From assembly GCA_041685145.1 (NCBI GenBank), contig JAWLGJ010000017.1:1-62601 (forward strand): 62,601 nucleotides of DNA. The letters are read 5' to 3'. The notes under the pieces are model-generated. The model saw only the letters and a program-made list of their open reading frames with translations, was not told the DNA's origin and made no database searches. Source of the DNA: JAWLGJ01 sp041685145 (GTDB taxonomy: Bacteria > Pseudomonadota > Alphaproteobacteria > Rhodospirillales > Magnetospirillaceae). Positions 32,391-40,838 of the stretch are shown piece by piece. The number at the start of each line of letters is the position of its first letter. Within the stretch, counting starts at the first letter, position 1. The position numbers and the translations under genes are program-made.

Positions 32391-33566
32391 ATGGGTGATC
32401 CCGACAAGACGGTCTCGGACGACGACGAAGAAGCCCTGATGCGGGAATGGGAGGCCATGACCGCGGCCTCGGGCGACGATGGCGACGACGAGGACGCCGG
32501 CGACCAGGATGCGATGGCCGCCGAGTGGGAGGCCATGCTCGGCGGCGACGACGGCGGTGGCGAGGACGAGGCCTCCAGCGGCGGCGGCGGCGGCGGCGGG
32601 ATCACCCGCGTCCTCAACCAGGACGAGATCGACAGCCTGCTGGGGTTCGACGACGATTCCGAGCAGGAGGGCGAGCGTTCGGGCATCCAGGCCATCCTCA
32701 ACTCGGCCCTGGTGTCCTACGAACGCCTGCCGATGCTGGAGGTGGTCTTCGACCGCCTGGTGCGGATGATGTCCACCTCCATGCGCAACTTCACCTCCGA
32801 CAATGTCGAGGTGTCGCTGGACAACATCGTCTCGCTGCGCTTCGGCGACTACCTCAACTCGATCCCGCTGCCGGCGATGCTGTCGGTGTTCAAGGCCGAG
32901 GAGTGGGACAATTTCGGCCTCATCACCGTCGATTCCTCGCTGATCTACTCCATCGTCGACGTGTTGCTGGGCGGGCGGCGCGGCACGGCCGCCATGCGCA
33001 TCGAGGGCCGGCCCTACACCACCATCGAGCGCAACCTGGTCGAGCGCATGATCCATGTGGTCCTCGCCGACCTCTCGGCGGCGTTCGATCCCCTGTCGCC
33101 GGTCACCATGCGCTTCGAGCGGCTGGAGACCAACCCGCGCTTCGCCACCATCTCGCGGCCCTCCAACGCCGCCATCGTCGCCAAGCTGCGCATCGACATG
33201 GAGGACCGCGGCGGGCGGCTGGAACTGCTGCTGCCCTACGCCACCCTGGAGCCGGTGCGCGAGTTGCTGCTCCAGATGTTCATGGGCGAGAAGTTCGGCC
33301 GCGATTCCATCTGGGAAACCCACTTGGCCGAGGAGTTGTGGCTGACCGAGGTGCAGATGGAGGCGGTGCTGGACGAGCAGGTGATGTCGCTGCGCGACAT
33401 CCTGAAAATGAAGGTCGGCTCGGAATTGGTGCTCAACGCCACCCCGTCCTCGGAGGTCACGCTGCGCTGCGGCGACGTGCCCATGTTCCAGGGGCAGATG
33501 GGCCGCAAGGGCAACCACATCGCCATCAAGGTGAACAACACCTCCTCCTCCAAACCGAAGGGCTGA
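32391..33566 (+). CDS. fliM: FliM, flagellar motor switch protein with acidic N-terminal extension
   Basis: The protein has 391 residues. The switch core (about 95-385) has a CheC-like middle domain (RMMSTSMRNFTSDNVEV, ITVDSSLIYSIVDVLLGG) and a SpoA-type C-terminus (LRDILKMKVGSELVLNA, RKGNHIAIKV). The CheY-binding peptide DEIDSLLGF sits at 78-86 rather than at the very start. Before it is an acidic extension of about 70 residues with two WEAM copies (20-23 and 46-49) and a Gly run. FliM binds phospho-CheY to change rotation. The extension may add a second docking element (inference). Confidence 0.95.
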   Translation: MGDPDKTVSDDDEEALMREWEAMTAASGDDGDDEDAGDQDAMAAEWEAMLGGDDGGGEDEASSGGGGGGGITRVLNQDEIDSLLGFDDDSEQEGERSGIQAILNSALVSYERLPMLEVVFDRLVRMMSTSMRNFTSDNVEVSLDNIVSLRFGDYLNSIPLPAMLSVFKAEEWDNFGLITVDSSLIYSIVDVLLGGRRGTAAMRIEGRPYTTIERNLVERMIHVVLADLSAAFDPLSPVTMRFERLETNPRFATISRPSNAAIVAKLRIDMEDRGGRLELLLPYATLEPVRELLLQMFMGEKFGRDSIWETHLAEELWLTEVQMEAVLDEQVMSLRDILKMKVGSELVLNATPSSEVTLRCGDVPMFQGQMGRKGNHIAIKVNNTSSSKPKG

Positions 33567-33569
33567 GCG

Positions 33570-34028
33570 GTGGACTACGTCCTGGTTCTCGATGTCATCG
33601 TTGCGGTTCTGCTGGTGGCGACGATCGTCTATGCCGTGCTGCTGAACCGGCGCCTGTCGGTCCTGCGCCGCAACGGCGAGGAGATGGCCCGCCTCATCGC
33701 CCGCTTCAACGAGGCGACGGTGCGGGCCGAATCGAGCATCCCGCGCCTGCGCAAGACCGCCGAGGACGCCGGCGACGCCCTGCAGGAACGGGTCGAAAAG
33801 GCCTTGGCCCTGCGCGACGATCTCGCCTTCATGATCGAGCGCGCCGACGCGATGGCGGATCGCCTGGAGACCTCGGTCCGCACGGCGCGGGCCGAGGTCC
33901 GCCCCCGCGCCGTGCGCCCGGTGGCGGTGGGGGCGGCGCCGGTCGAGGACGATGGCGCCGCCGTGGAGGACGACGATCGCTCCGAGGCCGAGCGCGAACT
34001 GCTGAGAGCCCTGCAACAGGTTCGCTGA
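33570..34028 (+). CDS. DUF6468-type flagellar operon membrane protein
   Basis: The protein has 152 residues with a GTG start 3 bases after fliM. One N-terminal membrane segment (about 4-24) is followed by a long coiled-coil stretch (about 30-100: LSVLRRNGEEMARLIARFNE and on), an Arg-rich linker and an acidic C-terminus ending RELLRALQQVR. The position between fliM and motE and the phrase AESSIPRLRKTAEDAGDAL match the DUF6468 proteins of alphaproteobacterial flagellar operons. The molecular role is not known to me; a membrane-anchored scaffold near the switch is a guess. Confidence 0.75.
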   Translation: MDYVLVLDVIVAVLLVATIVYAVLLNRRLSVLRRNGEEMARLIARFNEATVRAESSIPRLRKTAEDAGDALQERVEKALALRDDLAFMIERADAMADRLETSVRTARAEVRPRAVRPVAVGAAPVEDDGAAVEDDDRSEAERELLRALQQVR

Positions 34029-34041
34029 GAACGAGGACGCC

Positions 34042-34746
34042 GTGCGTTTTCCCACCCTCCGGTTGCTGCCGGTCACCATTTTCGTCGCCACCCTGATGCT
34101 GACGGTGCGGGTCAGCGACATCATGCGCGGCCTCGGCGGGGGCGGCGGACAGCCGGTGACGGTCTCGCAGCTCATGGCCCAGGACGGCACGCCGGCGCCC
34201 GTCGACGACGGCGGGCCGGCGGCGGCCGCCGATGGTGCATCCGGCGGCGCCGCGCCCGCCGCCGGGGGCCGCGCCGCGCCGCGGGGGCCGGGTTCCGAGG
34301 CGGTCGTCGACCTGACCCCCGGCGAGATCGAGGTCCTCCAGCGCCTGCAGGAACGGCGCGAGGAACTGGAGGAACGGCGCCGGGAATTGGACATGCGCGA
34401 GGGACTGCTGCAGGCCGCCGAGACGCGCATCGACCGCAAGATCGCCGAAATGAAGGATATCCAGGCCGACATCCAGGATCTGCTGCGCCAGCACGACGAG
34501 CAGGAAGAGGCGCAGATGCAAAGCCTGGTCAAGATTTACGAGAACATGAAGCCCAAGGAAGCGGCGCGAATCTTCGAAGAACTTGAGATGCCGGTACTGC
34601 TTGACGTGATGGAGCGGATGAGCGAACGCCGGGTGGCGCCGATCCTGGCGCAAATGGACCCGATGCGGGCGCGGGCGGTGACCACCGAGATGGCGCATCG
34701 GCGCAAGATGGAGGTGGCCGCCGACGCGGCGGAATCGGCGGAGTGA
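34042..34746 (+). CDS. motE: MotE-like flagellar protein (MgtE-N-type domain)
   Basis: The protein has 234 residues with a GTG start. It has an N-terminal membrane segment (about 8-24), a low-complexity linker with Gly and Pro, a coiled coil (about 95-155: GEIEVLQRLQERREELEERR), and a C-terminal domain with IYENMKPKEAARIFEELEMP and VLLDVMERMSERRVAPILAQM. This MgtE-N-like/FliG-like end is the mark of MotE, which in rhizobia chaperones the periplasmic motility protein MotC. MotC itself is not in the window. The gene is 13 bases after the DUF6468 gene. Confidence 0.85.
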   Translation: MRFPTLRLLPVTIFVATLMLTVRVSDIMRGLGGGGGQPVTVSQLMAQDGTPAPVDDGGPAAAADGASGGAAPAAGGRAAPRGPGSEAVVDLTPGEIEVLQRLQERREELEERRRELDMREGLLQAAETRIDRKIAEMKDIQADIQDLLRQHDEQEEAQMQSLVKIYENMKPKEAARIFEELEMPVLLDVMERMSERRVAPILAQMDPMRARAVTTEMAHRRKMEVAADAAESAE

Positions 34747-34760
34747 TCGACCGAAAAAGG

Positions 34761-34789
34761 TTGCGTGGGCCTGCTGGCCTCATTTAACT
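34761..34789 (+). promoter_or_regulatory. Candidate internal promoter for cheY
   Basis: TTGCGT (34761-34766) and TTTAAC/TTAACT (34783-34789), 16-17 bases apart, lie in the 110-base gap before cheY. The gap is unusually wide for this operon, which supports separate control of cheY and cheZ. Moderate match. Confidence 0.35.
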
Positions 34790-34856
34790 AGTCGCGACCG
34801 TCTCCAATGCGCGGCACGAACCGTGGGACGGTTGAATAGGGGCGAGGGAGTGACGG

Positions 34857-35243
34857 ATGGCTGTTGACAAAAACATGCGTGTTTTGATTGTGGATGACTA
34901 CAAGACGATGCTGCGCATCATTCGCAATCTTTTGCGGCAGTTGGGTTTTGTAAACATCGACGAAGCGACTGACGGCAGCATGGCGCTGCAAATGCTTCGC
35001 GCCAACTCCTACGGCCTGGTCATTTCCGACTGGAACATGGAACCGATGACGGGCTTGCAGCTTCTGCGCGAGGTGCGCGGCGACCCCAAGCTGAAGAGCC
35101 TAGCGTTCATCATGGTAACGGCCGAGTCCAAGTCCGAGAACGTGATCGCCGCCAAGGAAGCCGGCGTTTCGAACTACATCGTCAAGCCCTTCAACGCCGA
35201 GACCTTGAAGTCGAAGCTCGTCAGCGTGCTTGGCGACTTCTAG
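34857..35243 (+). CDS. cheY: CheY chemotaxis response regulator
   Basis: The protein has 128 residues, one receiver domain only. Acidic pair in IVDDYKTM, phospho-acceptor Asp58 in LVISDWNMEPMTG, Thr in IMVTAES, and Lys in YIVKPFNAETLKSKL: all catalytic positions are intact and the length equals classical CheY. The DWNMEPMTGLQLL phrase is that of flagellar-motor CheY proteins. It carries the phosphoryl group from CheA to FliM, encoded 2.5 kb upstream. The first codons are AT-richer than the surroundings, which may help expression. cheZ follows after 52 bases. Confidence 0.95.
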   Translation: MAVDKNMRVLIVDDYKTMLRIIRNLLRQLGFVNIDEATDGSMALQMLRANSYGLVISDWNMEPMTGLQLLREVRGDPKLKSLAFIMVTAESKSENVIAAKEAGVSNYIVKPFNAETLKSKLVSVLGDF

Positions 35244-35295
35244 CGGCCGGGCGCCCGGGGGCCGGGCGCCGCGCTCGCACAAGGGGGACGTTGCG

Positions 35296-35949
35296 ATGCC
35301 CAAGCAGGCCGCCGAGCAGGTGTTTGCCGAGCGCCTGGAGGCCATCCGCCAGCGGGTGGGCGATCCGGTGCGGCTGGACCATCTGGCCGAGGCGGTGCGC
35401 GAGATTCAACGGGTCGTGCCGGCGTCCGAGGCCCCCGGCGACGCGCGCCTGTACGCCGAGCTTGAGTCGCTTGCCCGGTTCATTCACGACGCCCGCAGCG
35501 AAATCGCCCAGGTGCGGCCCGAGGAAATCAGCAGCCATTTCATCCCCACCGCCACCGACGAGTTGGACGCCATCATCCAGGCGACCGAAGAGGCCACCAA
35601 CCAGATTCTCGACGCCGCCGAGGTCATCGAAGGCGTCAGCGAATCCCTGCCCGAGGCGGCGGAGCGTCTGGCCGGAGCCACGACGCGCATCTACGAGGCC
35701 TGCAACTTTCAGGACATTACCGGCCAGCGCATTACCAAGGTGGTCAGCACCCTGAAGGCCATCGAGGACAAGGTCGACCATCTCGTGCGGGCGTTCGAGC
35801 CCGCCGCCACCGCCGGCGTGGCGGCCGGGGCGGACGGGAAGGCGGCAGCCACCCCCACCGACGACGATCTTCTCAACGGGCCGCAACTGCCTGATTCCGC
35901 GGCCAGCCAGGCCGACGTCGACGCGTTGCTGGCCAAGTTCGACGACTGA
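35296..35949 (+). CDS. cheZ: CheZ-family phosphatase of CheY
   Basis: The protein has 217 residues from the ATG at 35296, with AAGGGGGA upstream. It is mostly helical, as CheZ must be. The catalytic region reads YEACNFQDITGQRITKVVSTL: Asp and the Gln after Thr-Gly correspond to the Asp/Gln pair that CheZ inserts into the CheY active site. The C-terminal peptide ASQADVDALLAKFDD resembles the CheY-binding tail of CheZ (xxDxLLxxL/F). It dephosphorylates CheY. CheZ is not universal in alphaproteobacteria, so its presence is informative. Confidence 0.92.
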   Translation: MPKQAAEQVFAERLEAIRQRVGDPVRLDHLAEAVREIQRVVPASEAPGDARLYAELESLARFIHDARSEIAQVRPEEISSHFIPTATDELDAIIQATEEATNQILDAAEVIEGVSESLPEAAERLAGATTRIYEACNFQDITGQRITKVVSTLKAIEDKVDHLVRAFEPAATAGVAAGADGKAAATPTDDDLLNGPQLPDSAASQADVDALLAKFDD

Positions 35950-35957
35950 CGCCTGCC

Positions 35958-36635
35958 ATGCGCGAGGCCCGTGCCGCACCGCGCGACCGACGGGGAGGCG
36001 ACTCGAACGTCGCCCTCTTTCTCGCCCTGTACCTGCTGCTTCTCGCCTTTTTCATTCTCCTCAACAGCCTTTCCCAGCTTGAGAAGGTGAAGTCGCGGGC
36101 GGTCATCGACAGCGTCACCGCCACCTTCGCGCCCAGCCGCGTCAGCGGTCGCGCCGCCGCGCCGCCCGCCAGCGACGCCGGCGATATCCTGGCCATCGAG
36201 CAGGCCCAGCGCGCCATCGGCGAAGCGGTGCGGGCCCTGGTGCCGGCGGCGCGGGTGGAGGTGTCGGTGCCGGGGCGGCTGATGGAAATGGTGCTGCCCG
36301 CCGACAGCCTGTTCGTCGAGGGCGCGGTCACGGTGCGCTCGGGGCGGCTGCCCTTGCTCGACCGTTTCGTCGCCGCGCTGGCGGCGCTGCCGCCGGGCTA
36401 TGTGGCGGCGCTCGACGTCTTTCTGACGGTGCCGGCGGCGGACCGGTCCTTCCCGGTCACGCAGACGGCCGAGGCGGCGCGCGCCGGGGCCCTGGCGCGG
36501 GCGCTGCTGGCGCGTGGCATGGCCGAGCGCCACTTGGCGGTTGGCCTGGAGCGTGGCGTTCCGGGCGAAGTGCGGATGCAGGTTCACATGCTGGCCGACG
36601 ACGCGGGGCCCGGTGGCCCGCGCGGGGGGCGGTGA
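35958..36635 (+). CDS. MotB-like membrane protein lacking the proton-channel aspartate
   Basis: The protein has 225 residues. The N-terminus is cytoplasmic and basic, then one membrane segment NVALFLALYLLLLAFFILL (17-35) that aligns with the MotB/OmpA-anchor segment through AFF. The channel aspartate that MotB has seven residues before this AFF is Ala23 here. The periplasmic part (about 75-215) resembles a reduced OmpA-like domain (VSVPGRLMEMVLPADSLFVEGAVTV, then AARAGALARALLARGM). It is followed by another MotB-like gene after one base. It may be a structural, non-conducting partner. No MotA is in the window. Confidence 0.7.
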   Translation: MREARAAPRDRRGGDSNVALFLALYLLLLAFFILLNSLSQLEKVKSRAVIDSVTATFAPSRVSGRAAAPPASDAGDILAIEQAQRAIGEAVRALVPAARVEVSVPGRLMEMVLPADSLFVEGAVTVRSGRLPLLDRFVAALAALPPGYVAALDVFLTVPAADRSFPVTQTAEAARAGALARALLARGMAERHLAVGLERGVPGEVRMQVHMLADDAGPGGPRGGR

Positions 36636-36636
36636 G

Positions 36637-37293
36637 GTGAGCGAAAGCGCCAGGCGCCATCCCCGCAATTCGGCGGTGTGGATGATCAGCTTCGCCGACG
36701 TGGTGTCGTTGATGCTGACCTTTTTCGTGATGCTCTACGCGATGTCGACCCTCGACCGCCAGCGCTGGGCCCAGATCGCCGATGCATTGTCGCGCCGCAC
36801 CTATCTGCCGGTCGAGCAGGTCGTCGAGGAGGCGACCGCCGACTATTCCATTTCGACCGTGTTCAGGAAAAGATTGGTGAATCTGGATTACCTTCACGCC
36901 GTGCTGGAGGAACAGATGCGCCTGGACCCGGCCTTTGCGGCGCTGCGGCTGCGGCGCGAGGAAGACAGCGTCGTCATCGTGCTGCCCGCCGCGGCGGCTT
37001 TCCGGGGCGGCGTCGAAATCGGCCCGCAGGCGCAGCGCGGGCTGTTTGCGCTGGCCGGGTTGTTGACGCATGTTGCCAACCCGATAACCGTGGTCGGCCG
37101 CGCCGGGCCCGAGACGGCGCGGCCGGCGGCGTTCCGCTCGGCGTGGGAACTGGCCCTGGCGCGCGCGGCCACGGTGGCGAACGCCCTCAACGAGGCGGGC
37201 TACACCAGCCCGCTGGAAATCCTGGGGCACGGCGCGGCGTCGCAGGCGCCGACGGTGGAGGTGGCGGTGCAGTACGGGGTGCGGCGATCGTGA
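36637..37293 (+). CDS. MotB-like OmpA-domain protein with channel aspartate
   Basis: The protein has 218 residues from a GTG one base after the previous stop. The membrane segment carries ISFADVVSLMLTFFVMLYAMS, in which Asp21 lies seven residues before TFF, as in true MotB. The periplasmic half has an OmpA-like pattern: VIVLPAAAAFRGGVEIGPQA, then SAWELALARAATVANALNEAG and ILGHGAAS. The peptidoglycan-binding residues are only partly conserved. It may be a proton-conducting stator subunit or a partner of the preceding protein. Stop and next start overlap by four bases. Confidence 0.75.
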   Translation: MSESARRHPRNSAVWMISFADVVSLMLTFFVMLYAMSTLDRQRWAQIADALSRRTYLPVEQVVEEATADYSISTVFRKRLVNLDYLHAVLEEQMRLDPAFAALRLRREEDSVVIVLPAAAAFRGGVEIGPQAQRGLFALAGLLTHVANPITVVGRAGPETARPAAFRSAWELALARAATVANALNEAGYTSPLEILGHGAASQAPTVEVAVQYGVRRS

Positions 37294-40200
37294 TCGTGGC
37301 GGGGGCATGGCGGGTGCTGGGTGCGGCGCTTTTGCTGGCGGCGATGCTGGTGGCGGCGCCGGCGGGCGCCGATTCGCCCCGCGGCGCCGAGCATGACGGC
37401 TTTGGCCGCCTCGTCTTCGCCTGGCCGTCGCCGACGCGGCTGGAAACCGACGCGGAGGGGGCGCGGCTGCGGCTGCGCTTCTCGCGCCCGCTGCCGGGCG
37501 ATCCCGGCGTGCTGCTGGGCGCGCTGCCGCGCTACCTGAACGATCTCAGCCTCTCAGAGGACCGTCGCCAGCTAACCCTGCTGCTGGCGCGACCGTTGCG
37601 CGCACGGACGTTCCAGATGGGCGCCGACTGGGTGGTGGACCTGGTGGAGGCACCGACGCCCGCCGCCGAGCGGGCGCCGTCGCCGCCGGCGTTGCGGGTG
37701 CGCACCGGCGAGCACGGCAGCTTTCACCGTCTGGTGTTCGATTGGCCCGAGCCGGTGCCCTATGAGGTCGACGCCGCCGAGGGGCGCGCTGTCATCCGCT
37801 TCGGCCCCGCCGCCAGCCTTGATGCCGCCGCGCTGCGCCGCCGCCTCCCCGACGACATCGCGCTGCGCGCGGTCGACAGCGATGACGGCTTGCGGGTGGC
37901 GCTGGACCTGCCCGAAGCGGCGCGCCTGCGCCATTTCCGCAGCGACGGCAAAGTGGTGGTGGACGTGATCCGCGCCGGCGAGGCGCCGCCGCGGCCGCGC
38001 CCCGACGTCGCCGAAGCCGGGGATGGCGGCGAGGCGCCGCCGCCGCCGGTGAAGCCGCAAGCGCCGGCGCCGCAACCCGAAGCCACGGCGGCGGTGGCAC
38101 CGGTTCCCGATCCGCCGCTGGAGCGGCTGCCCGCCGAGGCGCGCCATCCCCTGGCGCCGCTCGACCCCTTGAGCAAGGCCCGGCTGCGGCCGCCCTCCCA
38201 ACCCGGCCGGGCGCCGAATTTCGTCGTGGCGCAAGGTTCCGCCACCGGCGGCGGAGGGGCCGAGGCCGAGACCGGGGCCGAGACCGCGCCGGACGACGGG
38301 GGCGTGGCGGCCGCGCCCGCCGCCGAACGCCCCGCCGTCGTCGATGTCCCGTCGCCGCCGCCGCCGCCCAATCGGCTCGCGGCGCTGTCCTTCGACTGGG
38401 AGACGCCGGTGGCGGCGGCGGTGTTCCGCCGCGCCGGCTGGCTGTGGATCGTGTTCGATGCCGAGCAGGAGGTCGATCTGCCGGCGATCGAGGATGCCGG
38501 CGGGGGCGAGGTGGTGAGCTTCGTCGAGCAGCTTCCCTATGACGGGCTGACGGTGCTGCGCCTGATCACGGCGCCCGGGGTGAACCCGACGGTGCGCCGC
38601 GACGGCCTGGCCTGGCTGGTGGATCTGGCGGTGCAGCCCCACCGGCCGACGACGCCCATCGATGTCATCCCCGCCACCGATGGCCCGTCGCCGCCGCACC
38701 TCATGCTGGCCGTTCCCGAGGGCGGGCCGCGGCTGCGCATCCTCGACCCCGAGGTGGGGGACGAACTGCTGGTGGTGCCGGTGCTGCCGGTCGGCTACGG
38801 CGTCCACCCCGCCCATGATTACCCGGAGTTCCGGCTGCTGGCGACGGCCCAGGGCGTCGTGATGCGGCCGCGGGCCGCGGGACTGGAGGTGACCTCGGCC
38901 CACGAAGGCATCGATATCGCCCGCCCCGACGGATTGGCCATCTCGACCGAAGCCGCCGCCGCCGTCTCCGGCGTGGAGGCGGCGTCGCCGGTGGCCGAGA
39001 TTCTCGACCTGGCGGCGTGGGCGCGCCTCGGCGCCGGCGACCTCAACGCCGCCCGGCGGGCGCTGCAATCGGCGGTGGCCGACTCACCGGCGCACCGCCG
39101 CAACCAGGCGCGCCTGGACCTGGCCCGTTTCCTGGTCGCCAACGGCCTGGGAGCCGAGGCGCTGGGCGTGCTCCAGCGGATGGCGGCCTTCGCCCCCGAT
39201 GCCTTGCAGCAGCCGTGGTTCCGGGTGGTGCGGGGCATTGCCAACATGCTGATGGGCCGTTACGCGCAGGCGGCGGCCGACCTGGAGGCGACGGCGCCCT
39301 ACAGCGGCGGCGAACTCGCCATCTGGCAGGCCGCCGCCGCCGCTGCCCAGGGCGCCCCCGACGCGCAGCTCGCCCCCCTTGTCCAGGGGGTGTCCACCCT
39401 GCGCCATTACCCCCCGGTGGTAAAGCTGCGGCTGGCGTGGCTGGTGGCGGACGCGGCTATCGCCGCCGGCGACGCGGACGCCCTGCGCTCGGCGCTCGAC
39501 CTCGCCGCCGCCGAGGCCCTGGACCGGCACCAGGCCATGTGGCTGTCTTATCTGGAGGGCACGCACGCCCGTCTTGCCGGCGATGTCGACGAGGCCATCC
39601 GCATCTGGCGCGAGGTGGAGGCGGGCGACAACCGCAAGGCCCGCGCCCATGCCGCCCGCGACCGCATCGAGCTGGAGCTGTCGCTGGATCGCATCGGTCC
39701 CGAGGAAGCGGTGGCGGCGCTGGAGGGCCTGCGCTTCGCCTGGCGGGACGAAGGCTTCGAATACGGCCTCCTGAAGCGCATCGGGCGAATGCAGATTGAC
39801 ACCGGCAGCTACAGCGACGGCCTGCGCACCTTGAAAAGCCTCGTGTCGAGTTACCCCGACCACGCCGGCAACGAGGCGGTCACCGAGATGATGCGCCGGA
39901 CCTACACGGATGTCTTCCTGGGCGAGCGCGGTGACAATCTCGATCCGGTCACCGCCATCGCGCTGTTCAACGAGTTCCGCGAACTCACCCCCACTGGCCC
40001 GCGTGGCGATGAAATGATACGCCGCCTGGCCGACCGCCTGGTGTCGGTGGACCTGCTGCGCCCGGCGGCGGAGTTGTTGCGCCATCAGGTGGAGTTCCGG
40101 CTCGCCGGGGCCGAGAAGGCCCGCGTGGCGGCGCGGCTGGCGCTGGTGCTGGTGCTCGACGGACAGCCGGAGGAGGCGCTGGCGGTGCTGGACGACAGCC

Positions 40201-40703
40201 GCGTCGACGGTCTGCCCGCCGGTCTGACGCAGCAGCGGCGTCACTTGCGCGCCCGCGCCCTGCGCGCCCTGGGCCGCCACGGGCGGGCCCTGGCGCTGCT
40301 GGAGGGCGACGACAGCTATGAGGGGCGGCTGCTGCGGGCGGAACTCCATTGGGCGCAGGAGGACTGGCCGCGGGCGGCGAGGGCGCTGGCGACGCTGGTT
40401 AGGGCGCCGGCGGCCGGCGAGGCCTTGGCCGATCTGGACGCGCGCATGGTGCTGCATTGGGCGTCGGCCCTCACCCTTGCCGGCGACGACGCCGCGGTGC
40501 GCCGCCTGCGGCGGCGCTTCGAGGCGGCGATGGCCGCGGGCCCCTATGCCGAAGCCTTCGACCTCGTCACCGCGGCGATCGACAGCCAGCCCCTGGACAT
40601 CGCCTCCATCGATGACAAGATCAGGCAGGCAGAGAGCTTTCAGGCCTTCCTGGGCGAATACCGTCAACGCTTGGCGGACGAGGGCCTGAGCGCGATGAAT
40701 TGA
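37290..40703 (+). CDS. Large secreted AMIN-like/TPR protein of the motility operon
   Basis: The protein has 1137 residues from a GTG overlapping the preceding stop. It has a signal peptide (about 1-30, ending PAGADS). Three related segments follow at about 35-120, 135-225 and 360-450, each starting with a RLVFxWP-like phrase (GRLVFAWPSP, HRLVFDWPEP, AALSFDWETP), like AMIN domains that bind peptidoglycan or pilus secretins. A Pro-rich linker (about 228-350) contains a PPPPVKP motif. From about 565 to the end are TPR or similar helical repeats (GAGDLNAARRALQ, NMLMGRYAQAAADLEA). It probably sits in the periplasm next to the MotB-like pair. The function is unknown. Confidence 0.8.
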   Translation: MIVAGAWRVLGAALLLAAMLVAAPAGADSPRGAEHDGFGRLVFAWPSPTRLETDAEGARLRLRFSRPLPGDPGVLLGALPRYLNDLSLSEDRRQLTLLLARPLRARTFQMGADWVVDLVEAPTPAAERAPSPPALRVRTGEHGSFHRLVFDWPEPVPYEVDAAEGRAVIRFGPAASLDAAALRRRLPDDIALRAVDSDDGLRVALDLPEAARLRHFRSDGKVVVDVIRAGEAPPRPRPDVAEAGDGGEAPPPPVKPQAPAPQPEATAAVAPVPDPPLERLPAEARHPLAPLDPLSKARLRPPSQPGRAPNFVVAQGSATGGGGAEAETGAETAPDDGGVAAAPAAERPAVVDVPSPPPPPNRLAALSFDWETPVAAAVFRRAGWLWIVFDAEQEVDLPAIEDAGGGEVVSFVEQLPYDGLTVLRLITAPGVNPTVRRDGLAWLVDLAVQPHRPTTPIDVIPATDGPSPPHLMLAVPEGGPRLRILDPEVGDELLVVPVLPVGYGVHPAHDYPEFRLLATAQGVVMRPRAAGLEVTSAHEGIDIARPDGLAISTEAAAAVSGVEAASPVAEILDLAAWARLGAGDLNAARRALQSAVADSPAHRRNQARLDLARFLVANGLGAEALGVLQRMAAFAPDALQQPWFRVVRGIANMLMGRYAQAAADLEATAPYSGGELAIWQAAAAAAQGAPDAQLAPLVQGVSTLRHYPPVVKLRLAWLVADAAIAAGDADALRSALDLAAAEALDRHQAMWLSYLEGTHARLAGDVDEAIRIWREVEAGDNRKARAHAARDRIELELSLDRIGPEEAVAALEGLRFAWRDEGFEYGLLKRIGRMQIDTGSYSDGLRTLKSLVSSYPDHAGNEAVTEMMRRTYTDVFLGERGDNLDPVTAIALFNEFRELTPTGPRGDEMIRRLADRLVSVDLLRPAAELLRHQVEFRLAGAEKARVAARLALVLVLDGQPEEALAVLDDSRVDGLPAGLTQQRRHLRARALRALGRHGRALALLEGDDSYEGRLLRAELHWAQEDWPRAARALATLVRAPAAGEALADLDARMVLHWASALTLAGDDAAVRRLRRRFEAAMAAGPYAEAFDLVTAAIDSQPLDIASIDDKIRQAESFQAFLGEYRQRLADEGLSAMN

Positions 40704-40784
40704 CACGTCGAGGCCTCCCTGGGCCACCGGCTATCGGGGCGGTTTCGGGCGTGTATTTTTTTTCCTTGCATCCGGGCGCGGAAT

Positions 40785-40799
40785 TGGCACAATCCGCGC
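40785..40799 (+). promoter_or_regulatory. Possible sigma54-type element (or sigma70 promoter) before speD
   Basis: TGGCAC at 40785-40790 with GC at 40798-40799 gives the GG-N10-GC spacing of a -24/-12 promoter, but the -12 box lacks its T pair. Alternatively TTGCAT (40766-40771) and CACAAT (40788-40793) could be sigma70 elements. A run of eight T at 40756-40763 may end the upstream transcript. Confidence 0.35.
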
Positions 40800-40838
40800 C
40801 TCGTTTCCGGCCCATCTACTGGTTAGGAGGGGGGAGCA

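Noticed and set aside
36678..40703. A 1341-residue start for the AMIN/TPR protein
   Set aside because: The first 204 residues are the shadow of the MotB-like gene. A GTG at 37290 begins a signal peptide and overlaps the previous stop.
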